Source of the DNA: Ilumatobacteraceae bacterium
GTDB taxonomy: Bacteria; Actinomycetota; Acidimicrobiia; Acidimicrobiales; Ilumatobacteraceae
Length of the DNA stretch: 64,000 nt
Reading direction: 5' to 3'
Assembly: GCA_022843125.1 (NCBI GenBank)
Contig: JALHOG010000001.1
Location: 70,088-134,087, forward strand
Under the pieces are notes generated by a model, which had not been told where the DNA came from, ran no database searches, and was given only the letters and a program-made list of their open reading frames with translations. This document shows positions 44,433-52,848 of the stretch, one piece after another. The position numbers and the translations under genes were made by a program. The stretch's first letter is position 1, and every line of letters begins with the position of its first letter.

Positions 44433-45304
44433 GGTGCCGACACGGTATCGAGACGGCGCAGCGGCACGGCACCGCGGCGCTGCAACCAGTTCCACGCGGG
44501 GTAGTCGGTCGCGGCTGAGATGCAGTGGACGGAGTAGGCATGGCGGCTGACCGGCGACCGGTTGGCGCCGCTCCAGTGGGGGAGCAGACCATGCAGCACG
44601 ATCAGCGAACCAGCCGGCACCGGCAGCGGCACGAGATCGTCAGGCGGCCTCGGGAGCGGCGTTGTGTCGAGCACCTCGAACAGTGTCCCGTCGTCGTCGG
44701 TCATCGCCCCGGCGCGCTTGAACACCTGGCGGAGGCCGGCCGTGCGGTGCCCGCCGGGCGCGGCCCACAGGCAGCCGTTGTCGAGCGTTGCGTCCTCGAT
44801 CGCGAACCAGAACCCGGTGACCGACATGGGGTCGGTGTAGAGGAACGTGGCGTCCTGGTGGCACCCGACCTCGCCGCCGATGCCTGGCTGCTTGAAGATG
44901 TACATGCTCTGCAGTGCGAGCGGATCGACGAGCCCGAGGTCGTGGGCGATCGCTGCGAGCTCGGGCGTGTAGGTGAAACGTTCGAACGTGGGGTCGAGGT
45001 CGTGGGTGGCGTGCCCGATCTTGTTGATGCTCAGCTCCTTCGGCTGGCGCAGAGCGCCGTCGGGGCCGAACGCCTCCTCCTCGAAGAAACACCAGGTGGT
45101 GTCGCCGCTCGACAGGAACTCGCGAGTACTCGCTCGCTCCTGCTCGTCGGTGGTGAACACCGTCCGCTCACCCGATGGTTCCCATTCGTGCACGATCTCG
45201 ACCGCCCGCCGCCGCAGGTCGGCGCAGGCCTCGGCGGTCGCGAAACCCTCGATGACGAGGAAGCCATCCCGGTGGTATGCCTCGACCTGCTTCGAGCTCA
45301 ACAC
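44429..45304 (-). CDS. Phytanoyl-CoA dioxygenase (PhyH) family protein
   Basis: A 291-residue Fe(II)/2-oxoglutarate oxygenase with the PHYHD1-like layout. DGFLVIEGF opens the fold, the iron ligands are in VGCHQDATF (H-x-D) and [13 protein letters not shown] (second H and the 2-oxoglutarate-binding R). It hydroxylates a lipid, amino acid or nucleoside-like small molecule; PHYHD1 relatives remain poorly defined. GTG 45304 lies seven bases from TAGCCT on the minus strand, so it is probably the leaderless first gene of an operon continuing through add, upp and the GT-C gene. Its presence beside a deaminase is unusual. Confidence 0.82.
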   Translation of the reverse strand: MLSSKQVEAYHRDGFLVIEGFATAEACADLRRRAVEIVHEWEPSGERTVFTTDEQERASTREFLSSGDTTWCFFEEEAFGPDGALRQPKELSINKIGHATHDLDPTFERFTYTPELAAIAHDLGLVDPLALQSMYIFKQPGIGGEVGCHQDATFLYTDPMSVTGFWFAIEDATLDNGCLWAAPGGHRTAGLRQVFKRAGAMTDDDGTLFEVLDTTPLPRPPDDLVPLPVPAGSLIVLHGLLPHWSGANRSPVSRHAYSVHCISAATDYPAWNWLQRRGAVPLRRLDTVSAP

Positions 45305-45384
45305 GGAGCCCAGGCTACTTCGGCGGCTGCCGACCGGCTGCCGGGCGGCTGTTCTGCCGGTTGCCGGAGCGAGGTGGGTTCGCG

Positions 45385-45412
45385 TTGCCGGGGCCTGCCA
45401 TGTCCCTAGAAT
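45385..45412 (+). promoter_or_regulatory. Promoter upstream of the glycosyltransferase gene
   Basis: TTGCCG and TAGAAT with a 16-base spacer. The start of transcription should fall near 45418-45419, which leaves a leader of about 225 nt before the glycosyltransferase start at 45644, or only a few bases before the mini-ORF at 45422. Confidence 0.55.
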
Positions 45413-45421
45413 TCGGAGGGC

Positions 45422-45478
45422 ATGAGTTCAACGCTTCCTCCATCTGACCGTTGTGCGCTCGGGGCTCTCATCCACTGA
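45422..45478 (+). CDS. Possible 18-residue leader peptide
   Basis: ATG preceded by GGAGGG at ideal spacing, followed by 18 codons (MSSTLPPSDRCALGALIH) and TGA. It lies directly at the predicted transcript start and 165 nt before the glycosyltransferase gene. It is too short for a family assignment and could be chance; the ribosome-binding site is its main support. Confidence 0.25.
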   Translation: MSSTLPPSDRCALGALIH

Positions 45479-45643
45479 CCGTGCGTCCGATCACGCGGTA
45501 CCTCCAGCGAGCGGCGCATGGACTCGAGCGGTTCTGCAGTACCGCGATGACCCGAGCACGCCGTGCTGTGTGCTTCGTGGTTCCGGCCGGCACGGTGCCC
45601 GCCGCCGTGTGCCTCTCCTGAACGCGTCGGGCGAGTTCTGCTG

Positions 45644-46585
45644 ATGCTCCGACCAGCCCCGAACCAGGCCACCGAACGGTTGCCGGAACTCGTGAGCGCG
45701 GTCGTGTGCACACGCAATCGGGGTGATCGCATCGCATCGACGATCGAGTCGATCCTGGTGGCGGATCATCCGAACTTCGAGTTGATCGTGGTCGACCAGA
45801 GCGACGCTGATGACACCGAGGCAGCCGTTCGTCGGTTCGCTGATCCCAGGTTGACGTACATCAGGAGCCTCGAACGTGGTCTCGGGAGGGCCCGCAACGA
45901 GGGCGTGAAGCACGCGAGCGGGCACATCGTGGTCTTCACGGATGATGACGTGATGGTTCCGCGTCCGTGGCTGACGGTGATGTCGCAGGTGTTCCTCGAT
46001 CACGCTCGTGTCGCCGTGGCGTTCTGCAACGTGACCGCGGCGCCGTACGACACCTCGGCGGGATTCGTTCCCGCTTACGAGCGACAGGGCTCGGCCGAAG
46101 TCACCACGCTGTGGGGAAAGTGTGGGGCCCGCGGGATCGGGGCGGGATTGGCGGTACGTCGGTCAGCCGTGCTCGATCTCGGCGGGTTCGATCGGCTGCT
46201 CGGTGCCGGCGGCGAGTTCACGAGCTGTGAGGATGGTGACATAGCCGTTCGCGCACTGCTCGCTGGCTGGCACCTGTACGAGACGGATCGTGTTGCGGTC
46301 GTCCACGATGGTTTCCGAACCTGGGCCGAGGGCCGCGAACTCACACGGCGCGACTGGTACGGCATCGGTGCGGCGTACTCCAAGCCGATCAAGGCACTCC
46401 GTCTGGGGGCGGTCATCGTCGTGCTCTACGAGGGGGTGTGGCGCGCGCTCGTCCTCCCGATCGTCGACTCGGTGCGACGCCTGCGCCCGGCCGGGCTCAA
46501 GCGCTTCTGGTACTTCTGGCGCGGCTTCTTCGCCGGGCTCCGGACGCCGGTCGATCGCACGACGATCACGTTCATCGAACCCTGA
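45644..46585 (+). CDS. Family 2 glycosyltransferase
   Basis: A 313-residue GT-A enzyme. VSAVVCTRNRGDRI is the nucleotide-sugar-binding start, VVDQSDADD and FTDDDVMVPRPW contain the metal-binding DxD-type acidic run, and a CEDGDIAVRALLAGW segment corresponds to the acceptor ED motif. The last 70 residues are basic and hydrophobic (GAVIVVLYEGVWRALVLPI) and may associate with the membrane. ATG 45644 is chosen because no earlier ATG or GTG in frame is supported. Codon use looks less GC-biased than in the neighbours, and there are no other polysaccharide genes around, which hints at separate acquisition. Acceptor unknown. Confidence 0.82.
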   Translation: MLRPAPNQATERLPELVSAVVCTRNRGDRIASTIESILVADHPNFELIVVDQSDADDTEAAVRRFADPRLTYIRSLERGLGRARNEGVKHASGHIVVFTDDDVMVPRPWLTVMSQVFLDHARVAVAFCNVTAAPYDTSAGFVPAYERQGSAEVTTLWGKCGARGIGAGLAVRRSAVLDLGGFDRLLGAGGEFTSCEDGDIAVRALLAGWHLYETDRVAVVHDGFRTWAEGRELTRRDWYGIGAAYSKPIKALRLGAVIVVLYEGVWRALVLPIVDSVRRLRPAGLKRFWYFWRGFFAGLRTPVDRTTITFIEP

Positions 46586-46625
46586 TCGATCGCTGCCACG
46601 TCAGGACGACGGCATCCGCAGTCGG

Positions 46626-47519
46626 TCAGGTCTGGAGGGGGAGGACGGTGTCGGCGAGCCAGGCGAGTTCGTCGTCGACCGATGCGCCGTCGGGCGTGGT
46701 GCTCGGGCGAAGGACGAACTTCGACAGTCCGAGCCCGACCATCGTCTCGACGAGGCGGCGCACGCCGTCGGTGCCGACGGGCATGAGGTCGGTGGGGTCG
46801 ATGTCGGGCCGGCGCGCACGCAGCGCTGCGAGTACGGCCGGGTCGGGCTCCTCGCGGGCGTAGGCGAAGCTCAACCCGAAGTGCTCGGGGTCGAAGCCGC
46901 GGCCGGCGGCGGCGGCCGCATCCCGAATCGTCACCACTGCTCGACCGACCTCGTCGGCGGTCATCGATGCACCGAGCCAGCCGTCGGCGAGCCGTCCGGT
47001 CCGTTCGAGCGCCCGCGGGCCCTGGCCGCCGAGCCACAGTTCGAGCGGCTGCTGCATCGGCAGGGCCGGCAGCCTGAAGCTCTCGAGGCGGTACCCGCGC
47101 CCGACTGCATCGACCGGTTCGCCCGACCACAGCGCTCGCAGCAGCACGAGCGTCTCGTCCATCAGCACGCCCCGATCGACGCCGTCGAGCCCGAGCGCAG
47201 CCCGTTCGACGGGCTGGCCGAGGCCGGGCACCATCATCAGCAGCAGGCGCCCTGACGACACCTGGTCGAGTTGGGCCAGTGCCTTCGCGAGCACCACCGG
47301 GTTGTGGCCGAACGGCACCACGTTGGCACCGAGCTTCAGTCGCTCGGTGCGCCCGGCCGCCAGACCGAGCGCGACGTACAGGTCGAGCGTGGTGCCCACG
47401 GGGATGTCGGACACCCACAACCCGTCGAACCCCATTCGCTCCAGCCCGTCGACCAGCGCGACGAACCGCTCCGGGTCGGCATCGCGTGCGGCCGGGGCGA
47501 TCGCGAATCGGATCTTCAT
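46626..47519 (-). CDS. LLM-class F420-dependent oxidoreductase 2
   Basis: A 297-residue luciferase-like flavoprotein. LERMGFDGLWVSDIPVG, LGANVVPFGHNPVVLAKALA and LELWLGGQGPRALERTGRLADGW are typical of actinobacterial F420-dependent LLM proteins. The ATG at 47519 has GAGGGG immediately upstream. It is the last gene on the leftward strand of the second importer block, four bases after the adenosine deaminase 2 gene, so it is probably co-transcribed with importer and deaminase. It may reduce or oxidise a purine-derived ring; that is inference from position. Confidence 0.8.
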   Translation of the reverse strand: MKIRFAIAPAARDADPERFVALVDGLERMGFDGLWVSDIPVGTTLDLYVALGLAAGRTERLKLGANVVPFGHNPVVLAKALAQLDQVSSGRLLLMMVPGLGQPVERAALGLDGVDRGVLMDETLVLLRALWSGEPVDAVGRGYRLESFRLPALPMQQPLELWLGGQGPRALERTGRLADGWLGASMTADEVGRAVVTIRDAAAAAGRGFDPEHFGLSFAYAREEPDPAVLAALRARRPDIDPTDLMPVGTDGVRRLVETMVGLGLSKFVLRPSTTPDGASVDDELAWLADTVLPLQT

Positions 47520-47523
47520 CCCC

Positions 47524-48603
47524 TCAGGCTCCCACGGCGAACCGGGCGCGCACCTGATCGACGACGCGCCGGCGCAGCTCGTACGGGGCGAAGCCCGACT
47601 CGATCGCGTTCGTGACGAGTCGCTCGACATCGGCCCACGACAGCCCGAAGGTTCGGCTCACGGCGAGCAGCTCGCTCGACGGCATCACGTCGCTCATCAG
47701 CCGGTTGTCGGTGTTGACGCCGACGCTGAACCCGAGCCGCAGCATTCGGGCGATCGGGTGCTCCTCGAACGATGGCACTGCGCCCACCTGCACGTGGCAC
47801 GTGGGTGCCATCTCGAGGTGCACCTGCCGGTCGAGCACGTACCGGGCGAGCGGGCCGAGCTCGGCCGTGCCGTCGGGACGCCATGAGATATCGCGCTGCA
47901 GCCGGACCCCGTGCCCGATCCGATGCGCGCCGTGCACCAGCGCGTCGTCGATCAGCTCGAGGTCGGGTGGCTCGGACGCGTGGATCGTGACGTTGAGGTG
48001 CCGCTGCCGGGCGAACGCCAACGCCTCGGCGTGCAGCGACGGCGGCCAACCGGTCTCGGCGCCGGCGAGATCGAACGCGACCACCTTGTCGTCGACGGAG
48101 CGCAGCCGGTCGACGAGCTGCGCGATCTCCATCGACCGCTGCTCGGTCCGCATCGCACAGATGATCGCGAACACGTGGATCGAACCGCCCGCTGCGGCCA
48201 CGTCACGCTCACCGCGCCGGAACCCGTCGGTGACGGCGCGTGCCACGGCATCGAGGGTGAGCCCGTGCTGCTGGTGCAGCTCCGGAGCGAAGCGGACCTC
48301 GGCGTACACCACGCCGTCGGCAGCGAGGTCGACCGCGCACTCGTACGCGACGCGCTCGATGTGCGCCTCGGTCTGCATCACGGCCAGCGTGTGCTCGAAC
48401 GTCGCCAGATACTGCAGCAGGTCCTTCGTCGCGGCACCCGCGGTGAACCACACCTGCAGCTCCTGAGGGTCGGTGCGTGGCAGGGCCCAGCCGATCTCGC
48501 CGGCGAGCTCCATGATCGTCGCGACCCGCAGGCCGCCGTCGAGGTGGTCGTGCAGCAGCGCCTTCGGGACGGCCCGGGCCGCGTCGAGGTCGGCGATCGT
48601 CAT
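47524..48603 (-). CDS. Adenosine-deaminase-family protein 2 (divergent)
   Basis: A 359-residue zinc hydrolase paralogous to the enzyme at 43356-44432. H18-x-H20 (LLHDHLDGG), the catalytic histidine in HRIGHGVRL and the aspartate in VNTDNRLMS are kept. Two loops differ: HAGE is HASE, and the substrate loop CPTSN is APTCH (LEMAPTCHVQVG). All metal ligands remain, so it should be active, but perhaps on another aminopurine nucleoside or base. It follows the importer permease gene by ten bases, directly linking uptake to deamination. Confidence 0.85.
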   Translation of the reverse strand: MTIADLDAARAVPKALLHDHLDGGLRVATIMELAGEIGWALPRTDPQELQVWFTAGAATKDLLQYLATFEHTLAVMQTEAHIERVAYECAVDLAADGVVYAEVRFAPELHQQHGLTLDAVARAVTDGFRRGERDVAAAGGSIHVFAIICAMRTEQRSMEIAQLVDRLRSVDDKVVAFDLAGAETGWPPSLHAEALAFARQRHLNVTIHASEPPDLELIDDALVHGAHRIGHGVRLQRDISWRPDGTAELGPLARYVLDRQVHLEMAPTCHVQVGAVPSFEEHPIARMLRLGFSVGVNTDNRLMSDVMPSSELLAVSRTFGLSWADVERLVTNAIESGFAPYELRRRVVDQVRARFAVGA

Positions 48604-48613
48604 GCAGGCGTCG

Positions 48614-50011
48614 TCAGTGGTCGCCGCGCCGGAACGGTTTGCCGGCCGCCTTGGGCGGTCGGAGCCGTTGCGCCGCGAAGATCAGCACGAGCAGCACGAG
48701 CACGTACGGCATCGTGTTCGGCAACCACGCGGCGGCCCGCTCGGTCGCCAGGTACCACACGAGGGCGCCCACGCCCAGCCCGAAGGCGAGCAGCGTCAGC
48801 GACTTGCCCTGGCCGCCGAGCATGGTGAGCATCCGCATGTAGGAGCCGGTCGGCGTGTCGAGCTCGGCGGCGTCGAGCTGGGGCGGTTCGTGCCGCCGGT
48901 CGCCGCGCCACAGGTACACAGCGGTGGCGAACAACGCGATCGCGATCACCAGCAGCAGGCCGCGGGTGGCGACGCCGCTCCCGGTGGCATCGAAGTCGAT
49001 CAGGGCGAGTCCGAACGGGTAGCTGAACAGCAACGATCCGGCGAGGATGCCGAGCGCGCGCCAGTTGCCGAAGATCAAAGCTGCGAGACCGATGAAGCCG
49101 CGACCGACGGTCTGTCCGCCGCGGTAGAGGCCGGCGAGCTCGAGCACGATGTATGCGCCGGCGAGCCCGGCGAACGCACCGCTGATGATCACGGCGATGT
49201 ACTTGTGACGGAACACCTGCACACCGAGCGACTCGCCGGCGGTCGGGTTCTCGCCGCAGATCCGGACCCGCAGACCGAACTTGGTACGCATGAGCACGAA
49301 CGCCGACAGCGGGACCAGCAGCAGTGCGATCAGCGTGAACAGCGAGATGCCCGTGACGAAGCCACGGAGCAGTCCGGCGACGTCGGAGACGAAGAACACG
49401 TTCCAGTCGCGGATCGAGCCGAGCAGGTCGGAGACGCCGGGGATGTCGAACTTGCCGACGCTGGTGACGCGGGGCGACTGCGACACCGACCCGCCCTCCA
49501 TCTCGCCGAACACGCGCTCGGACAGATAGCGGGTCAGGCCGGGCGCCAGGATGTTGATCGCCACCCCCGACACGATCTGGTCGACGCCGAACGACACGGT
49601 CGCGATCGCGTGGAGCAGCCCACCGAGCGCACCGCCGACGAGCCCGGCTGCGAGACCCCACCACGGTGAACCGAACTGCAGCGCACCCCAGGCGCCGAAC
49701 CACGTACCGAGGATCATCATGCCCTCGAGCCCGATGTTGACGACGCCGGCCCGTTCCGCGAAGAGCCCGCCGAGGCCGGCGAGGAAGATCGGGACGGCCC
49801 AGCGCACCATGGCGCTCGACGTGCCTTCGGACGTGAGCAGCGACGTGCCGCTGATCTCCTGCACCACGGCGAGCACGAACACGCCGATCGCGGCGATACC
49901 CGACCAGCGGGCCCACGCCGGCAGGGCGCGAAGCGTGTCGCCGAAGCCGCCGGGCCCGCCGCCGAACGTGCCACCGCCTTCCGGGGTGACGATCGTCTGG
50001 GTGTTGCTCAT
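48614..50011 (-). CDS. Nucleoside-type ABC transporter permease (long form)
   Basis: A 465-residue BPD_transp_2 permease (RnsD/YufQ class). GVVNIGLEGMMILG is the family hallmark near residue 92, and GRGFIGLAALIFGNWRALG the late one. Compared with the 312-residue counterpart at 7155-8093, it has a longer N terminus with an additional helix and a C-terminal extension (acidic loop, then two hydrophobic segments and a basic tail). ATG overlaps the stop of the partner permease (ATGA). Last transporter gene of the second importer. Confidence 0.86.
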   Translation of the reverse strand: MSNTQTIVTPEGGGTFGGGPGGFGDTLRALPAWARWSGIAAIGVFVLAVVQEISGTSLLTSEGTSSAMVRWAVPIFLAGLGGLFAERAGVVNIGLEGMMILGTWFGAWGALQFGSPWWGLAAGLVGGALGGLLHAIATVSFGVDQIVSGVAINILAPGLTRYLSERVFGEMEGGSVSQSPRVTSVGKFDIPGVSDLLGSIRDWNVFFVSDVAGLLRGFVTGISLFTLIALLLVPLSAFVLMRTKFGLRVRICGENPTAGESLGVQVFRHKYIAVIISGAFAGLAGAYIVLELAGLYRGGQTVGRGFIGLAALIFGNWRALGILAGSLLFSYPFGLALIDFDATGSGVATRGLLLVIAIALFATAVYLWRGDRRHEPPQLDAAELDTPTGSYMRMLTMLGGQGKSLTLLAFGLGVGALVWYLATERAAAWLPNTMPYVLVLLVLIFAAQRLRPPKAAGKPFRRGDH

Positions 50012-51117
50012 GCCGTTGCCTCCACCATGTGCGCGGCCCGTTTGACCTCGTCGCGCTGTCGGATCCGGTTGACGACCTCGTAGGCGATCACCGCCACCAG
50101 CAGGATCGTGGCCTGCATGATCACGACGATCTCGCTCGAGGCGAGGTTGCTGACCTGCAGCACGGCCGACGAGGAGTCGAGGAAGCCGAACAGCAGCGCT
50201 GCGATCGCCATCCCCGGTGCGGTGTTGCGCCCGAGCAGTGCGACCGCGATGCCGGCGAAACCGAGGCCCTGCACGAAGCCCTGGTCGTAGGCGTGGGTGT
50301 CGGAGAGGACCTCGGGCATCCCGACGAGGCCCGCGACCAACCCGCCGCCGATCATGGCGATCAGGATCATGCGCTTGGGCGGGACGCCGCCGACGCGAGC
50401 GGCGTCCGGGTTCATGCCCGACGCCCGGATGTCATAGCCGAACCGGCTGCGGTTGAGCACGACGTGGTAGATGATGCCGACGACGATCGCCACGAGGAGC
50501 ACACCGGTGAGGCGGCGGCCCTTCGTGATCTCACGGGTGAAGACCTCGACCCAGCTGTTGAGATCGGGCAGGCGGCCCGAGTCGGCAATCTGCGGCGTGC
50601 CCTGGTTGGCGGCGGTCGGATCGTCGATGAAGCGGGGGAGCAGACCGGCGACGAGGCCGCCGACGGCGATGAAGTTGAGCATGATCGTGGAGATCACCTC
50701 GTTGACGCCGCGAGTGACCTTGAGCAGGCCGGCGAGGCCCGACCACGCCGCGCCGACGATCATCGCCGTCAGCATGATGACGGCGATGTGGAGTGGCGCC
50801 CATAGTTCGAACTGTGCGCCGACGACGGCGGCGAGGAACGCGGCGAGGATGTACTGCCCTTCGACGCCGATGTTGAACAGGTTCATGCGGAAGCCGATCG
50901 CGGCGGCGACGGCCGAGAGGTAGAGCGGCGTCGCCCGGTTGAGCATGTCGATCAGGGTCTCGAGCTTCGTGCCGTTCTCGAGCATCGTCTTGAACGTCTC
51001 GTACGGGTTCGAGCCCGACACCTGCAGCACGATCGACGACACGAGGATCGCGACGACGGCGGCGACCAAGGGTGCTGCGACGGCGAGCCCGACCCGGCGG
51101 ACGAGTCCGGCGTTCAT
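50008..51117 (-). CDS. Nucleoside-type ABC transporter permease
   Basis: A 369-residue BPD_transp_2 permease (RnsC/YufP class) with about nine helices. NLFNIGVEGQYILAAFLAA near residue 80 and QGLGFAGIAVALLGRN in the C-terminal third are the conserved segments. It overlaps both neighbours by four bases (ATGA), so it is translationally coupled to the ATPase and the long permease. Counterpart of the gene at 5989-7146 in the first importer. Confidence 0.87.
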   Translation of the reverse strand: MNAGLVRRVGLAVAAPLVAAVVAILVSSIVLQVSGSNPYETFKTMLENGTKLETLIDMLNRATPLYLSAVAAAIGFRMNLFNIGVEGQYILAAFLAAVVGAQFELWAPLHIAVIMLTAMIVGAAWSGLAGLLKVTRGVNEVISTIMLNFIAVGGLVAGLLPRFIDDPTAANQGTPQIADSGRLPDLNSWVEVFTREITKGRRLTGVLLVAIVVGIIYHVVLNRSRFGYDIRASGMNPDAARVGGVPPKRMILIAMIGGGLVAGLVGMPEVLSDTHAYDQGFVQGLGFAGIAVALLGRNTAPGMAIAALLFGFLDSSSAVLQVSNLASSEIVVIMQATILLVAVIAYEVVNRIRQRDEVKRAAHMVEATA

Positions 51118-52676
51118 GCTGCGCCTCCTTCCGCGTGGTCGCCGGGTTGGTCGGCGCCGGCGGGCTGGAGCGCAGCACCGGTCATGTAGCTGCCGAGTGT
51201 GCGCGGCGTCACTTCGCTCGGATCGAGCGTGGCGACGAGGCGACCGTGGAACATCACCACGATCGTGTCGGACAGACCGATCAGTTCGTCGAGGTCGGCC
51301 GACACGAGCAGCGTGGCCAGCCCTCTGGCGCGTGCCTCACGGATGTCGTTCCACACCTCGGCCTGGGCGCCGACGTCGATCCCGCGGGTGGGGTGGGCGG
51401 CGACGAACACGACCGGGTCGGTGGTGAGCTCGCGCCCGATGATCAGCTTCTGCTGGTTGCCACCCGAGAGCGCACGGGCGCTCACGTCGACACCGGGCGA
51501 CCGCACGTCGAACTCCGAGCGGATCTCCTCGGTGCGCGCTCGGGCGCCGGCGCGATCGATCCACCATCCCTTCGAGAACGGCCGCTTCGTCTGGTGACCG
51601 AGGGCGGCGTTCTCCCACAGCGTCGCGTCGAGCAGCAGCCCGTCGGTCTGGCGATCCTGCGGGACGAACGCGATGCCGGCTTCGCGGCGGTGGCGCACCG
51701 ACGCGGTGGTGATGTCGTCGCCCATCAACCTGATGTGCCCGGCGGTCAGCTCCTGCGTGCCGATGATCGCGTCGATCAGCTCGGACTGCCCGTTGCCCTC
51801 GATGCCGGCGATGCCGAGCACCTCGCCCTGGTGGACGGTCAACGAGACGTTGTCGACGATCGGTCGGCGGTCGTCGCCGACCACCGTGAGCCCTGTGACC
51901 TCGAGCGCCACGACGTCGGTCACGGTCGACTCGGTGGTCTCGGGCGACGGCAGCTCGGACCCGACCATCAGTTCGGCGAGGTCGGCCGCCGTGACCGATG
52001 ACGAGTCGACGGTGGTGACGGTCTTGCCGCGTCGGATCACGGTGATCCGGTCGGAGATCTCCAGGACCTCCTGGAGCTTGTGGTCGATGAAGATGATCGT
52101 GGCGCCACTGGCCTGGAGCTCGCGCAGGTTGCGGAAGAGCTCCTCGACTTCTTGTGGCACGAGCACCGCCGTGGGCTCGTCGAGGATGAGGATGCGGGCA
52201 CCGCGGAACAGCACCTTGATGATCTCGACGCGCTGCTTCTCACCCACCTCGAGCGTCTCGACGAGATCGCCCGGGTCGACGGTGAGGCCGTATGCCTCGC
52301 CGACTTCGCGCAGGTGACGTTCGGCCTCGTCGAAGTCGATCAGTCCGCCGGTCTTCGTCGGCTCGGATCCGAGGATCACGTTCTCGAGCACGGTCATCTG
52401 ATCAGCCAGCATGAAGTGCTGGTGCACCATGCCGATCCCGGCGGCGATCGCGTCCGTGGGCGAGGTGAACGTGACTTCCTTGCCGTCGATCATCATCGTT
52501 CCCTCGTCGGCAGGCTGCATGCCATAGAGGATCTTCATCAGTGTGGACTTGCCGGCGCCGTTCTCGCCACAGATCGCGTGGATCTCGCCGCGCTCGACGC
52601 GCAGGTTCACGTCGTCGTTCGCAACGACACCTGGGAAGCGCTTGGTGATACCGATCAGTTCGATCGCCGCTGGCAT
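51114..52676 (-). CDS. Double-NBD ABC transporter ATPase, nucleoside importer type
   Basis: A 520-residue ATPase with two nucleotide-binding domains. First domain: GENGAGKST at 37-45, MVHQHFMLADQMTVLENV, LEVGEKQRVEI and LILDEPTAVL. Second domain: the family-typical GIEGNGQSELIDAI and SGGNQQKLIIGREL. The signature of domain 1 (LEVGEKQR) is the version found in BMP-linked importers. ATG follows AGGAGG. It starts 172 nt downstream of the binding-protein gene, with a hairpin between. Confidence 0.9.
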   Translation of the reverse strand: MPAAIELIGITKRFPGVVANDDVNLRVERGEIHAICGENGAGKSTLMKILYGMQPADEGTMMIDGKEVTFTSPTDAIAAGIGMVHQHFMLADQMTVLENVILGSEPTKTGGLIDFDEAERHLREVGEAYGLTVDPGDLVETLEVGEKQRVEIIKVLFRGARILILDEPTAVLVPQEVEELFRNLRELQASGATIIFIDHKLQEVLEISDRITVIRRGKTVTTVDSSSVTAADLAELMVGSELPSPETTESTVTDVVALEVTGLTVVGDDRRPIVDNVSLTVHQGEVLGIAGIEGNGQSELIDAIIGTQELTAGHIRLMGDDITTASVRHRREAGIAFVPQDRQTDGLLLDATLWENAALGHQTKRPFSKGWWIDRAGARARTEEIRSEFDVRSPGVDVSARALSGGNQQKLIIGRELTTDPVVFVAAHPTRGIDVGAQAEVWNDIREARARGLATLLVSADLDELIGLSDTIVVMFHGRLVATLDPSEVTPRTLGSYMTGAALQPAGADQPGDHAEGGAA

Positions 52677-52758
52677 GCGGCACCTCCTACCCGGGGCGAA
52701 CCGGACGACTCGTTGGGCACGACTTCGCCGTGAGCCGGTTGCCGACCGGTGAACAAAC

Positions 52759-52798
52759 GACGAAGCGGAGGCCGAACATAGTCGACCTCCGCTTCGTC
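52759..52798 (-). terminator. Attenuator hairpin between binding protein and ATPase genes
   Basis: GACGAAGCGGAGG (52759-52771) and CCTCCGCTTCGTC (52786-52798) form a perfect 13-bp stem. On the minus strand it is followed by GTTTGTTC, a T-rich tail, so it is an intrinsic-type terminator. Partial read-through would give more binding protein than transporter, as is usual for ABC importers. Confidence 0.75.
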
Positions 52799-52848
52799 AG
52801 ATGCTGTCGACCGGCGTCAACCGGTCGTTGTGGCCCGAGGGCCGGTGA

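Larger units (their letters stand above)
45305..45643. other. 339-base gap with promoters and possible mini-ORFs
   Basis: No established gene. On the minus strand the first bases hold the TAGCCT -10 for the dioxygenase operon. On the plus strand TTGCCG (45385-45390), a 16-base spacer and TAGAAT (45407-45412) make a clear promoter for the glycosyltransferase region. Two small plus-strand open frames follow: 45422-45478 and 45453-45644; the second ends in TGATG overlapping the glycosyltransferase ATG. Confidence 0.6.
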
